54,778 nt of DNA from Deltaproteobacteria bacterium (GTDB taxonomy: Bacteria > Myxococcota_A > Polyangia > Polyangiales > Polyangiaceae): the NCBI GenBank assembly GCA_016875405.1, contig VGRJ01000020.1:1-54778 (forward strand). The letters run 5' to 3'. Numbering within the stretch: position 1 is the stretch's first letter; every line of letters begins with the position of its first letter. Below the pieces are notes generated by a model. The model did not search any database and was not told the origin of the DNA. It worked only from the letters and a program-made list of their open reading frames with translations. Positions 42,270 through 51,295 of this stretch are shown in pieces. The position numbers were made by a program, and so were the translations under genes.

Positions 42270-43598
42270 ATGAAGAAAAACTACGTACTCGACGCGAACG
42301 TCCTCCTTCACGACCCGCACGCGGTCTTCAAGTTCGAGGACAACAACGTCATCATTCCCATCTACGCGATCGAGGAGATTGACAAGTTCAAGCGCGAGCA
42401 GACCGAGCGCGGCAGGAACGCGCGCACCATCGCCCGCGTGCTCGACGAGGTGAGACCGCGCGGCGGAACGCTGTCGAAGCCAGTGCCGATGAAGCAGGGT
42501 GGAACGCTCTGGATCGCCCTCCCGAAGACGCGCCACGAGCTCGGGGTCGGCCTCGAGTCCAACTCGCTCGACCACGCGATCCTGCAGACGGCGATCGACA
42601 TCCGCGATCGCAACACCTCGATCCCCACCGTGTTCGTGACGATGGACACGAACCTTCGGATCCGCGCCGACGCGATCGGCGTCACGTCGCAGACCTACGA
42701 GAACGTCCGCGTTCACGACATCGACCTCGAGCAGACGGTGCTCGAGTGGATGGTCTCTCCCGCGCAGATCGAGGCGTTCTTCCGCGACGGCCAGCTGCCG
42801 CTCGAGGACGAAGCCCTGTACCCCAACGTCGGCGTCTTGCTGCGCAACGAGCAGTCCCGCAACCACACCGCGCTCGGCCGTTACGACGGCGCGCGGCGCT
42901 GCGTGCGAGCGCTCCGCGTCCCGCGCGAGGGGCTCATGGGCGTTCGGCCGCGCAACAAAGAGCAGAGCGTCGCGCTCGACCTGTTGCTCGACGATGAGGT
43001 GCCGCTCGTGTCGCTCTTCGGGAAAGCGGGCACCGGGAAGACGCTGCTCGCCCTCGCCGCGGGCATCGCGCGCACCACGGTGGATCGCACCTACAGCCGC
43101 ATGCTCGTCAGTCGGCCGATCATGCCGCTCGGGCGCGACCTCGGCTTCCTGCCCGGCAGCGTTGAAGAGAAGCTGAACCCATGGATGCAGCCGATCTTCG
43201 ACAACCTGGAGCAGCTCTTCACCTCCGGCCCGAGCGGCGGACGCGGCGAACGCGACAGCGCCCGGACCTACACCGCACTGATCGAGAGCGGCGTTATCCA
43301 GGTCGAGCCGCTCACCTACATTCGCGGCCGCAGCCTCCCGCGCCAATACCTGATCGTCGACGAGGCACAGAACCTCACTCCGCACGAGGTGAAGACCATC
43401 ATCACGCGCTCGGGCGAAGGCACGAAGGTGGTGCTCACGGGCGACCCGCAACAGATCGACCATCCGTACGTCGATCACGCGTCGAACGGCTTGTCCGTGG
43501 TGGCGCAGCGCTTCAAGAATGAGCGCCTCGCAGGACACGTCACGCTCACGAAGGGCGAGCGAAGCGAGCTCGCCGAGCTCGCGACGAACTTGTTGTGA
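42270..43598 (+). CDS. PIN domain fused to PhoH-like ATPase
   Basis: A 442-residue fusion. The N-terminal PIN ribonuclease domain (1-140) keeps its acidic residues: Asp8 (VLDANVLL), Glu35/36, Asp101 and Asp126 (MDTNLR). A linker leads to the PhoH helicase-like ATPase with P-loop GKAGTGKT (251-258), SRPIMPLG and Walker B LIVDEAQN (361-368), then TGDPQQID. Such PhoH2 proteins couple RNA unwinding with cleavage in RNA turnover and stress. GAAGAGG lies upstream of the ATG. The gene overlaps the next by four bases (GTGA), linking it to a DUF1704 metallopeptidase. Confidence 0.95.
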   Translation: MKKNYVLDANVLLHDPHAVFKFEDNNVIIPIYAIEEIDKFKREQTERGRNARTIARVLDEVRPRGGTLSKPVPMKQGGTLWIALPKTRHELGVGLESNSLDHAILQTAIDIRDRNTSIPTVFVTMDTNLRIRADAIGVTSQTYENVRVHDIDLEQTVLEWMVSPAQIEAFFRDGQLPLEDEALYPNVGVLLRNEQSRNHTALGRYDGARRCVRALRVPREGLMGVRPRNKEQSVALDLLLDDEVPLVSLFGKAGTGKTLLALAAGIARTTVDRTYSRMLVSRPIMPLGRDLGFLPGSVEEKLNPWMQPIFDNLEQLFTSGPSGGRGERDSARTYTALIESGVIQVEPLTYIRGRSLPRQYLIVDEAQNLTPHEVKTIITRSGEGTKVVLTGDPQQIDHPYVDHASNGLSVVAQRFKNERLAGHVTLTKGERSELAELATNLL

Positions 43599-44728
43599 AG
43601 ATCCCGCGGGTCGACGCGCCGTCGAGCCGACGTGACACCACCCTGGCCGACTGGGACGCTCGCATCACCGCGAGGCTCGTCGAGGCGGAGCGACACATCG
43701 CCGTGGTGGCGCGCGCGACGCCCGTCAATCTGAAGACCGAGCTCGAGGCGCTGGAGGCCGACTTCGCCGCCGGGCGACCGCGGCCTGCCAGGTTTCGGTA
43801 CGAGCCGGCGCCGCCCCACGCGCTGGAGGGGGACCTGCTGCGCCTCGCCGACGTGCTCGCGAGGGAGCCCCATCCGCTCGCCGCTCTCTACCGCGAGCGC
43901 GCCGAGGAGCTCGCGCTCGAGCATCGGATGACGACGCGCGTCGGGACGCGCGATTTGTGGCGGTTGGCCCGCGAGCGTTACCGCACCTCGCCTGCGCTCG
44001 GCGAGGCCGCCGATGAGGTCGCCTCGCGGTGGCTCGAGGCGCCGGCCTCGGGAGCTGCCGCGGCGAGCGAGTGCGTGCGAAGCGACGACGAGGGCGAGCC
44101 CCAAAGCCTCGTGTCGCGGCTCACCGCCGAGCTCGGCGCGCGACGACTTCCGGTGCGCGTCGCGACCACCGATCGGATCGCCGCGCTCGCAGCGACGGGA
44201 GATGGCCTCGTGGTCGTCGCGCGGGGACGATGGCTCTCGCTCGAGGACGTCGAGCGCACGGTGCTTCACGAGATCGAAGGGCACGTGATGCCGCGCGAGC
44301 GCGCACACAGGCTCACGCCCGGCTTGTTCAGGGTCGGCACGGCGAAGGGCTCGGATGACCAAGAAGGGCGCGCGCTCGTCCTCGAGGAGCGGCACGGCCA
44401 CCTTGGCCCTTCGCGCCGTCGCGAGCTCGCGCTGCGCCATCTCGCCGCTCGAGCGGTGGAGCGCGAGCAGGACTTCGTCGAGACGGTGGCGCTCCTTCGT
44501 GATCGAGGCGCACCGCTCGGCGAGTCGCTCCGGCTCGCGGCGCGCGCGCACCGTGGCGGAGGGCTCGCTAGAGAGATCGTGTACCTCCCAGCGTACCTCA
44601 CGGTGAAGGACGCCCTCGAGCGAGCTCCAGCCCTCGACGACACGCTCGGCTCGGGGCGGATCGCCGTCGGTCACGCCCCGCTCGTCCGCGACCATGCGAG
44701 GCCGCTCGTCTGCGCGCTGCGGTCGTAA
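43595..44728 (+). CDS. DUF1704-type metallopeptidase (QEG motif; MATCAP-like)
   Basis: A 377-residue protein. It has the HEIEGH motif at 225-230 (an HEXXXH zinc site) and DDQEGRALVLEE at 254-265, which match DUF1704, the family of QEGLP-motif proteins that includes the eukaryotic tyrosine carboxypeptidases called MATCAP. The N-terminal half is helical. The bacterial substrate is unknown, but a carboxypeptidase acting on protein tails is a fair inference. GTG start overlaps the stop of the PIN-PhoH gene, so production is coupled. Confidence 0.85.
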   Translation: MKIPRVDAPSSRRDTTLADWDARITARLVEAERHIAVVARATPVNLKTELEALEADFAAGRPRPARFRYEPAPPHALEGDLLRLADVLAREPHPLAALYRERAEELALEHRMTTRVGTRDLWRLARERYRTSPALGEAADEVASRWLEAPASGAAAASECVRSDDEGEPQSLVSRLTAELGARRLPVRVATTDRIAALAATGDGLVVVARGRWLSLEDVERTVLHEIEGHVMPRERAHRLTPGLFRVGTAKGSDDQEGRALVLEERHGHLGPSRRRELALRHLAARAVEREQDFVETVALLRDRGAPLGESLRLAARAHRGGGLAREIVYLPAYLTVKDALERAPALDDTLGSGRIAVGHAPLVRDHARPLVCALRS

Positions 44729-44821
44729 GCGCCCTGACAACCGCTGGGACGAGCATACCTCGGCTTGCGGAGGCCGAGGCAACCGTGGTGACCTTCTATG
44801 ACGATCCTCGAGGCCTTCCCC

Positions 44822-46108
44822 ATGCGTCGCTTCGCACTCTCCTTCGCCATCGCCTTGCCCCTCACCCTCGCTGCGGCCTGCGGGACCACCTCCGAGAACG
44901 GCACGTTCTCGTCGAGCGCCAGCGCAGGCTCGGGGGGCAGCGCCTCGAGCGGTGAAGGTGGCGGCATCAACCTCTCGACGAGTAGCGCAGGGGGGAGCGG
45001 CGGCGGCCTAGACGACAACACCGCGTGCGCGAAGGAGGAGGCGGAGGCCACCCTCACCTACGCACCGGTCGACATCGTCTTCGTCATCGACAACTCGGGG
45101 AGCATGACCGAGTCGATCGGCGGCGTGCAGGACAACATCAACGCAAACTTCGCGAAAATCATCGAGGCGAGCAAGGTCGACTACCGCGTGATCATGCTCG
45201 CCCGCCACGGCAGCGCGAAGGGCAACCAGTCGGTGTGCATTGAGTCCCCGCTCTCGGGGATCCCTCAAGGCGGATGCGCGAGCCCGCCCGCGACGCCGAG
45301 CAACAACCCGCCCAAGTTCTTTCACTACAGCGAGGAGATCTCGAGCCACAACGCGCTCTGCCAAATCCTTCGCACTTACACGCTTCCGGACGAGCACAAG
45401 CTCGCGCCAAACGGCTGGAAGGAGTGGCTGCGCCCCGAGGCCGTGAAGCTCTTCGTCGTCATCACCGACGACAGCGCGACCTGCTCGTTCGGCAACACGA
45501 ACTACGACGACAACGACACGGACAAGCCGTCGGCCACGAAGACCGCCGCGGCGTTCGACGCCGCCCTCCTCGCGCTCGACCCGACGCAGTTCGGCGACGC
45601 GATGAAGCGCAAGTACGTCATGCACAGCATCGTCGCGATCGCGGACAAGGACCCGCAGAACCCCGCGACGCCATGGCCGCCGATGGATGACCTCAACACC
45701 TCGAAGTGCGGGAACAACCCGGCGCCGGGGCTCGGCTACCAGGCGCTCAGCGTGCTCACCGGCGGGCTTCGCTTCCCGATCTGCTCGCTTAACCACTACG
45801 ACGCGATCTTCAACGAGCTCGCGAAGGGCGTCATCTCGGGCGCGGCACTCAGCTGCAACTTCCCGATCCCGGAGCCGCCTCCGGGGCAGATGATCGACCC
45901 CGCCACGATCGTGGTTCGGTTTACGCCGGGCGACGGGTCGGGGCCGAAGAACTTCACCCAGGTCGCGACCGAAGCCGAGTGCGCTCCCGAGCGCTTCTAC
46001 CTGTCGAACGGCGAGATCCGGCTCTGCGAAGATACCTGCGACGTGGTGAGCCAAGACAAGAACGGCAAGATCAAGGTGTTGTTCGGCTGCATCGGCATCT
46101 CGAACTGA
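44822..46108 (+). CDS. von Willebrand factor A-like surface lipoprotein
   Basis: A 428-residue protein. The ATG at 44822 gives a signal peptide with lipobox AAAC (Cys20); an upstream ATG at 44798 would add eight residues. A Ser/Gly-rich linker (25-65) follows, then a VWA-like domain beginning VDIVFVIDNSGSM. The MIDAS motif DNSGS is at 90-94 and further parts are VKLFVVITDDSA and HSIVAI. Many Cys residues suggest an exported, disulfide-linked protein. Such VWA lipoproteins are common in myxobacteria; function unknown. It lies about 90 bases after the DUF1704 gene. Confidence 0.88.
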   Translation: MRRFALSFAIALPLTLAAACGTTSENGTFSSSASAGSGGSASSGEGGGINLSTSSAGGSGGGLDDNTACAKEEAEATLTYAPVDIVFVIDNSGSMTESIGGVQDNINANFAKIIEASKVDYRVIMLARHGSAKGNQSVCIESPLSGIPQGGCASPPATPSNNPPKFFHYSEEISSHNALCQILRTYTLPDEHKLAPNGWKEWLRPEAVKLFVVITDDSATCSFGNTNYDDNDTDKPSATKTAAAFDAALLALDPTQFGDAMKRKYVMHSIVAIADKDPQNPATPWPPMDDLNTSKCGNNPAPGLGYQALSVLTGGLRFPICSLNHYDAIFNELAKGVISGAALSCNFPIPEPPPGQMIDPATIVVRFTPGDGSGPKNFTQVATEAECAPERFYLSNGEIRLCEDTCDVVSQDKNGKIKVLFGCIGISN

Positions 46109-46167
46109 TGCCGCTCGGGTGTGAGTGGCGTGGTGCGACGCGGGCGACGCGCTCCTCCCCGTCGCGC

Positions 46168-46629
46168 TCAAGAGGCGGCGTCTTCGGCGGGCCGCATCAG
46201 CCCGACGAGCGTGACCGCGGCGAGGTAGCCAAGGAGCGCGCCGGTCGCGAGCCGGGTGCCATGCCACGGGGGATGAACCCCCGCGTCCTGCGTGACGATG
46301 TCGACGAGGAGCAGCGAGCCCGCGACCGCGAGCAGGGTGCGCGCCCTCCCGAGCCCGAGGCGCGGCCGGCCGACGAGCGCACCGACGGCGCCCCCCGCGT
46401 AGAGCCCCGCACATCGACTGCACACGGGCATGACGACACCCAGAAACGCGAGCGAGCGCTCGGGGCGACGATGGCAGACGAGCGCGAACGGGAGGCCGAG
46501 CCACTCACCGAGCGTGGGCCCCACGGACACCGTCAAGAGCGCGACGAGCCAGGGCGCGAGCCCGACCAGAACGAGCACCGCGCGGGCCACCACCGCCGTG
46601 TTTCGTGCCCGCCGAGCGGCGTCGCTCAT
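46168..46629 (-). CDS. DUF2085 membrane protein
   Basis: A 153-residue protein with four hydrophobic helices. The family pattern is present: CHRRPERSLAFLGVVMPVCSRCAGLY (read in parts), with CH and CSRC motifs that may hold a metal. The ATG overlaps the stop of the upstream uracil-DNA glycosylase gene (ATGA). The biochemical role of DUF2085 is unknown. Confidence 0.82.
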   Translation of the reverse strand: MSDAARRARNTAVVARAVLVLVGLAPWLVALLTVSVGPTLGEWLGLPFALVCHRRPERSLAFLGVVMPVCSRCAGLYAGGAVGALVGRPRLGLGRARTLLAVAGSLLLVDIVTQDAGVHPPWHGTRLATGALLGYLAAVTLVGLMRPAEDAAS

Positions 46630-47579
46630 CGCCCCTTCTTCGGAGCTTCACGACCGAGGCGCTGCATGACCTCTTGCAGGTCCTCCCAGACCTCGCGCTT
46701 CTTGTCGGGTGAACGCAGCAGGTACGCGGGGTGGAACGTCGGCATCAGAGGGATGCGCCCCTTGTAGAGCCGCCATGTCCCGCGCAGGCGCGTGATCCCG
46801 GTCGTCGAGCCGGTGAGCGCCTGGACCGCGGTCGCGCCGAGCGCGACCATCACCTTTGGCTCGAGCAGCTCGAGCTGGCGGTCGAAGAACGGACGACAAG
46901 CGGCCAGCTCATCGGGCTCGGGCTTGCGGTCCTTGCTCGGGTTGTCCTGCTCGGACGGGCGGCATTTGACGACGTTGAAGATGTAGACGTCGTCGCGGCC
47001 GAAGCCCATCGCTGCGATCATCTTGTCGAGCAGCTGCCCCGCTGGCCCGACGAACGGCTCACCCTGCAGGTCCTCCTGGGTGCCAGGCCCCTCGCCCACG
47101 AACACGAGCTCCGCAGCGGGGTTTCCGCGCGCGAACGCGGTTCGTGTGCGGGTCTCGTGGAGCGGACAGCGCGTGCATGACGCCACCTCGGAGGCGAGGA
47201 CCTCGAGCCTTCGTCGTCGCTCGCCGCTCTCGAGGACGACGCGCGGGGCCACCGGGACACTCGGCGAGGCAGGCTTCGCCGCGACCTCGGCGAGCGCGCT
47301 CGTGCGCGCAACCATCCCCGAAGCGAGGGAATCTTCCGCCGGCTTGGGTCGCGCCGCCGCCGCCGCCGCCGCGGGGGAGACGGAAGGCGCGCGGTCAGCG
47401 AGCGGCGCGCGGCCCGACTCGTCGGGACCTCGGGAGTCCACGGCCCGAACGGGAGGGCGTGGCATCGCGCCGTGCACGTCGTCGACGCCGCTGTCGCGCA
47501 AGAGCTCGAGGTGCGCCTGCGCCGCGCGGACGAGCGCCCGCAGCTCGGCCCGCGCGGAGTCGTCAGTGGGCCGAGTCAT
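46626..47579 (-). CDS. uracil-DNA glycosylase, family 4/5 type with iron-sulfur cluster
   Basis: DNA-repair enzyme that removes uracil from DNA. The 317-residue product has motif A VGEGPGTQEDLQGEPFVGPAG (read in parts, about 161-181), motif B HPAYLLR (283-289) and cluster Cys residues CTRC (135 and 138), VVKC (206) and AAC (228). The first 120 residues are an Ala/Pro-rich extension not found in short family-4 enzymes. MTRPTDDSAR was chosen as the start; it overlaps the 3' end of trxB by 17 bases. The following DUF2085 gene overlaps by four bases. Confidence 0.9.
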   Translation of the reverse strand: MTRPTDDSARAELRALVRAAQAHLELLRDSGVDDVHGAMPRPPVRAVDSRGPDESGRAPLADRAPSVSPAAAAAAARPKPAEDSLASGMVARTSALAEVAAKPASPSVPVAPRVVLESGERRRRLEVLASEVASCTRCPLHETRTRTAFARGNPAAELVFVGEGPGTQEDLQGEPFVGPAGQLLDKMIAAMGFGRDDVYIFNVVKCRPSEQDNPSKDRKPEPDELAACRPFFDRQLELLEPKVMVALGATAVQALTGSTTGITRLRGTWRLYKGRIPLMPTFHPAYLLRSPDKKREVWEDLQEVMQRLGREAPKKGR

Positions 47580-48525
47580 TCGCGACGAGCCAGCGCTCGG
47601 CCTCGAGCGCTGCCATGCAGCCCGTCCCGGCCGCCGTGACCGCCTGGCGATAGACCCAGTCCGCGACGTCTCCCGCCGCAAAAACGCCGGGGATGCTGGT
47701 GGTCGTCGTCCCCGGCTGAACCTTGACGTACCCGTTCGGCTGCAGCTCGAGCTGCTCCTTCACGAGGTCGGTCATCGGAGTGTGGCCGATCGCGACGAAC
47801 AGCGCATCGGTCGCGTGGCGGGTCACCTCGCCGGTCTTGAGGTCCTTCACCGCGACCCCGGTCACCTTGTTCTCGGCGGGGTCGAACACCTCGACGATCG
47901 CGGACGATAGGGCGAGCTTGATCTTCGGGTTGGCGCGCACCCGATCCTGCATGGCCTTACTCGCGCGGAAGTCGTCGCGTCGATGCACGAGCAGCACGCT
48001 CGAGCAGATCCCCGCGAGGTAGCTCGCCTCCTCCATCGCCGTGTCACCGCCGCCGACGACGACCGCCGCCTTGCCGCGGTAGAGCGGGCCGTCGCACACC
48101 GCGCACGCCGAGACGCCGCGGTTCTTCAGCTTCTCCTCGCTCTCGAGGCCGATGTAGTTCGCGCGCGCGCCGGTCGAGAGGATGATCGTCTTCGCGAGGT
48201 AGAGCTGTCCTTCGGACCAGACCTTGAACGGCTGCTCCGAGAAATCGATCTTGTCGACGTCCTGCGTGATGAGCTCGCAGCCCTGCTTCTCGGCCTGGCC
48301 GCGAAAGCGCCCCATGAGCTCAGGGCCGGTGACCCCTTCGACAAAGCCCGGGTAGTTCTCGACCTCGGTCGTGAACATCAGCTGACCGCCCGGGATAAGA
48401 CCGCCCGCGTTGAAGCCCTCGAAGCACAGCGGCTTCAGGTTCGCGCGCGCGGCGTAGATGCCCGCGGTGAGGCCGGCGGGGCCGGAGCCGATGATGATCA
48501 CGTTGCGGACGGTGGGCTCGGTCAT
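47563..48525 (-). CDS. trxB: thioredoxin reductase
   Basis: NADPH-dependent flavoenzyme reducing thioredoxin in the cytoplasm. The 320-residue product has the FAD motif GSGPAG (13-18), active site CAVC (141-144), NADPH motif GGGDTAMEEA (158-167) and the C-terminal GVFAAGDVAD. The start MTEPTVRNVIIIG is chosen because the frame upstream lacks family similarity. It is divergent from pyrD and precedes the uracil-DNA glycosylase gene. Confidence 0.96.
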   Translation of the reverse strand: MTEPTVRNVIIIGSGPAGLTAGIYAARANLKPLCFEGFNAGGLIPGGQLMFTTEVENYPGFVEGVTGPELMGRFRGQAEKQGCELITQDVDKIDFSEQPFKVWSEGQLYLAKTIILSTGARANYIGLESEEKLKNRGVSACAVCDGPLYRGKAAVVVGGGDTAMEEASYLAGICSSVLLVHRRDDFRASKAMQDRVRANPKIKLALSSAIVEVFDPAENKVTGVAVKDLKTGEVTRHATDALFVAIGHTPMTDLVKEQLELQPNGYVKVQPGTTTTSIPGVFAAGDVADWVYRQAVTAAGTGCMAALEAERWLVANDSAH

Positions 48526-48645
48526 GGCGTGAGGTCCTAGCGCCGTTGCGAAAGGGCGTCGAGGGGTCGAGCCGCTCGCGGAGGCCGGCGCCGACGCCTC
48601 GCAGACCTCGCGCCGAGCGCGGTTCGGTGCAAGCCTTCGCGGGTC

Positions 48646-49740
48646 GTGTACGAGCTCCTCTTCCGTCACGTCCTCTCACGCCTATCGCCCGAGACTGCGC
48701 ATCACCTCGGCTTTGGCGCGCTGCGAGCCATGATGGCGCTGCCCCGCGTCGAGGACTTCGTGCGGGCAAGGCTCGCCCCGCGAAGCGCGGAGCTCAGGGT
48801 GAAGGCGCTCGGCCTCGAGTTCCCTGGGCCGCTGGGCCTCGCGGCGGGCTTCGACAAGGACGCACGCGGCCCGGATGCGCTCGGCGCGCTCGGCTTCGGC
48901 TTCGTCGAGATCGGCACCGTCACGGCGAAGCCGCAACCTGGCAACCCGAAGCCGCGGCTCTTTCGCTTGCCGGCCGATCGAGCGCTCGTCAACCGGATGG
49001 GCTTCAACAACGAGGGCGCTGCGGCCGCGGCCAGGCGCCTCGCGAAGCGCGATGGCCCGACGATCGTCGGCGTGAACCTCGGCAAGTCGAAGGTCACCCC
49101 CGAATCCGAGGCGGCCTCCGACTACGCCGAGAGCGCGCGCCTGCTCGGGCCGTACGCAGCGTACTGCGTCGTCAACGTGAGCTCGCCGAACACCCCTGGG
49201 CTGCGTGAGCTCCAGCGGGCGGACGCGCTGCGCCCCATCCTCGGCCGAGTCCGCGATGCTCTCGACACCGCGAGCCCGACGCGACACGTCCCGCTGCTCG
49301 TCAAGGTCGCGCCCGACCTCGCAGACGAGGACGTCGACGCCGTCGGAGCCCTCGCGCTCGAGGTGGGCCTCGACGGCATCGTGGCGACGAACACCACGGT
49401 CGGTCGACGCGACCTCGCCTCGCCCGTCGAGGAGGTCCTGCGCTGCGGAGCGGGAGGCTTGAGCGGCCCGCCGGTGAAGGCGCGCGCCCTCGAGGTGCTC
49501 TCACGGCTCGCGGCGCAGCTCGGCGACCGCGCGGCGCTCGTCGCCGCCGGAGGGATCGAGACCGCAGACGATGCCCTCGCGCGACTCGATGCCGGAGCGA
49601 CACTGCTCCAGGCGTACACCGGCTTCGTCTACGGAGGCCCGAGCTTCGCGGCCCGCTTGCATCGCGAGCTCGCCGCCAAGCTCGTGGCGCGCCGGGCTAA
49701 CGACGAGGCCCTCGCCCCGCACGGAGAGGCCAAGCGCTAG
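48646..49740 (+). CDS. pyrD: dihydroorotate dehydrogenase (quinone), class 2
   Basis: Pyrimidine biosynthesis enzyme oxidising dihydroorotate, tied to the membrane quinone pool. The 364-residue product has an N-terminal helical part typical of class 2, AAGFDKDARG (67-75), RLVNRMGFNN-type sequence (115-122), NVSSPNTPGLRELQ with the catalytic Ser (about 180), and the FMN-binding NTT and GGIET segments. GTG start. The stop TAG shares bases with the stop of the convergent FadL-type gene (CTAG). Confidence 0.96.
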   Translation: MYELLFRHVLSRLSPETAHHLGFGALRAMMALPRVEDFVRARLAPRSAELRVKALGLEFPGPLGLAAGFDKDARGPDALGALGFGFVEIGTVTAKPQPGNPKPRLFRLPADRALVNRMGFNNEGAAAAARRLAKRDGPTIVGVNLGKSKVTPESEAASDYAESARLLGPYAAYCVVNVSSPNTPGLRELQRADALRPILGRVRDALDTASPTRHVPLLVKVAPDLADEDVDAVGALALEVGLDGIVATNTTVGRRDLASPVEEVLRCGAGGLSGPPVKARALEVLSRLAAQLGDRAALVAAGGIETADDALARLDAGATLLQAYTGFVYGGPSFAARLHRELAAKLVARRANDEALAPHGEAKR

Positions 49741-51272
49741 TAGTGGACGGTGAGGCCGAGCGCGACCTCGTCGAGGCTGCCCGTCGCGCGACCGCCGTTC
49801 ACGACGAAATCGGTGCGAAAGCCCTTGTCGGGATTGCCCGACAGCCCGCGCGCGTTGCCCGCACCGCCGTTGTCGAGCGCTCCGTAGAAGGTGTGCTGGT
49901 ACGCCGCCGAGATGTCGAAGCGCGAGAGCCGAAGGGTCGCGCCGCCACCGACGCCCGCCTTGTAGCCTTGATGAAAATCAAGGCTTAGATCGGCATCGGC
50001 CACAGCCTTCGACTCGAAGAAGCCGCCCGCGCGCACCGCGAGCAGATCGGGGATGGCGACGAGCTCGCCGCCGAGGCGCACGCCGAGCGTGTCGCGCCAG
50101 TTGCGCGGCATGTCCGCGTTGGTCGGCGCCGAGACGGTGAGGCCGTCCCCCAGGTTGATCGGGATGTCGCTCCCGAGCCGGATCTCGATGCGATCGACCG
50201 CGCTCGTGTTGGCGTAGGTGAGGTCGACCTCCACGTCGAAGAGGTCCTGGCTCATGGCGTCACGCACCTGCTCGCCATGCTTCGCGACCCATGGCTGACC
50301 GTAGCCCGCGGACGCGCGAGGCTGGTGATAGCGGAAGCCGAGGCGGGCCTCCATCGGGATGTCGAAGCGGAAGGTGCCCGCGCGCTCGCGCTCGGTGACG
50401 AGGCTCGGGTCCGACAGCGCCGCCGCGTTCACGTCGCCGCCCGACGAATAGTACGTCGGCTGCACCTTGAGGTTCGTCGTCGCGCGGATCGCGTCCGAGT
50501 ACCGGAAGGTCCCCGCGATGTCGAAGCGCTTCGTCGGGGAGTAGAGCGCGCTCAGGATGAGCCCGGGAATGAACCCGTCGAAGCCGTCGATCGTCGACTT
50601 GATGTCCTGATTGAAGCCCTCGGGCGCGACACCGGTCCCCGCGACCATGTTGGAGAACTGGAACTTCGCGATCCCCCAGACGAGGCCGACGCCGAGCGAG
50701 AGGTTGCGGCGCAGCGCGACCGCGACCGAGACCGTCGGGTAGACGAGCAGGGCGTCGTCGTCGAGCATCAGGTAGCGCTGCGGCGCAGGGTGCGGCTGAT
50801 TGGGCACGCCGACCTTGTTCTGATAGCGGATGACGTCGGGCCAGCTGGCCTTGCCGTGCTTGTGCGGGCCAACGGCGGCGAAGCCGAGCCACACTCGGTC
50901 CGCGATGCGGTGCTGAATCGCGAGCTGCGGGTTCGGAAACGGGGCGATGTCCGCGCAGACCGGACCCTGCGCAGCCGCGAGGCTTGGGCCAGGCGCGACC
51001 GGAACACCACCGTCACCGAGACGCTCGAAGCAGTGCTCACGCAACATGAGGTGGCTGCCGACGTGGACTCCGTTGGCATTCCGAACCATCGCGGCCGGGT
51101 TCACGAAGGCGGCGAGCGGATCGTCCGCGCGCGCGACCCAAGCCCCGCCGCGTCCGACCTGCCTGACGCCGCCTGCCGGGGTGTCGAGGCCATCGGCCTT
51201 GGCTTGCTCCGCGAGACCCGTGACGAGCGCGCCCGCGAGCACGCCGACCAGCCGAATTCGATTCCTGAACAT
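49737..51272 (-). CDS. OmpP1/FadL-type outer-membrane protein
   Basis: A 511-residue outer-membrane beta-barrel with signal peptide (to about residue 27, EQAKADG). The mature N-terminus GLDTPAGGVRQVGRGGAWVARADDPLAAFVNPAA (read in parts) carries the NPA motif of the FadL family, which imports hydrophobic compounds. The remainder shows alternating strands and ends in LTVHY with a terminal aromatic. The frame is open far upstream, but the start before MFRNRIRLVG is clear from the signal peptide. It lies 23 bases after the sensor-like gene, probably in the same unit. Confidence 0.88.
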   Translation of the reverse strand: MFRNRIRLVGVLAGALVTGLAEQAKADGLDTPAGGVRQVGRGGAWVARADDPLAAFVNPAAMVRNANGVHVGSHLMLREHCFERLGDGGVPVAPGPSLAAAQGPVCADIAPFPNPQLAIQHRIADRVWLGFAAVGPHKHGKASWPDVIRYQNKVGVPNQPHPAPQRYLMLDDDALLVYPTVSVAVALRRNLSLGVGLVWGIAKFQFSNMVAGTGVAPEGFNQDIKSTIDGFDGFIPGLILSALYSPTKRFDIAGTFRYSDAIRATTNLKVQPTYYSSGGDVNAAALSDPSLVTERERAGTFRFDIPMEARLGFRYHQPRASAGYGQPWVAKHGEQVRDAMSQDLFDVEVDLTYANTSAVDRIEIRLGSDIPINLGDGLTVSAPTNADMPRNWRDTLGVRLGGELVAIPDLLAVRAGGFFESKAVADADLSLDFHQGYKAGVGGGATLRLSRFDISAAYQHTFYGALDNGGAGNARGLSGNPDKGFRTDFVVNGGRATGSLDEVALGLTVHY

Positions 51273-51295
51273 GGGGTGTCTTCTCTGCGCGCCGA

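Noticed and set aside
42404-43538. Minus-strand frame opposite the PIN-PhoH gene (part of 42144-43538)
   Set aside because: The plus strand carries intact PIN acidic residues and Walker motifs; the opposite frame has none and shadow composition.
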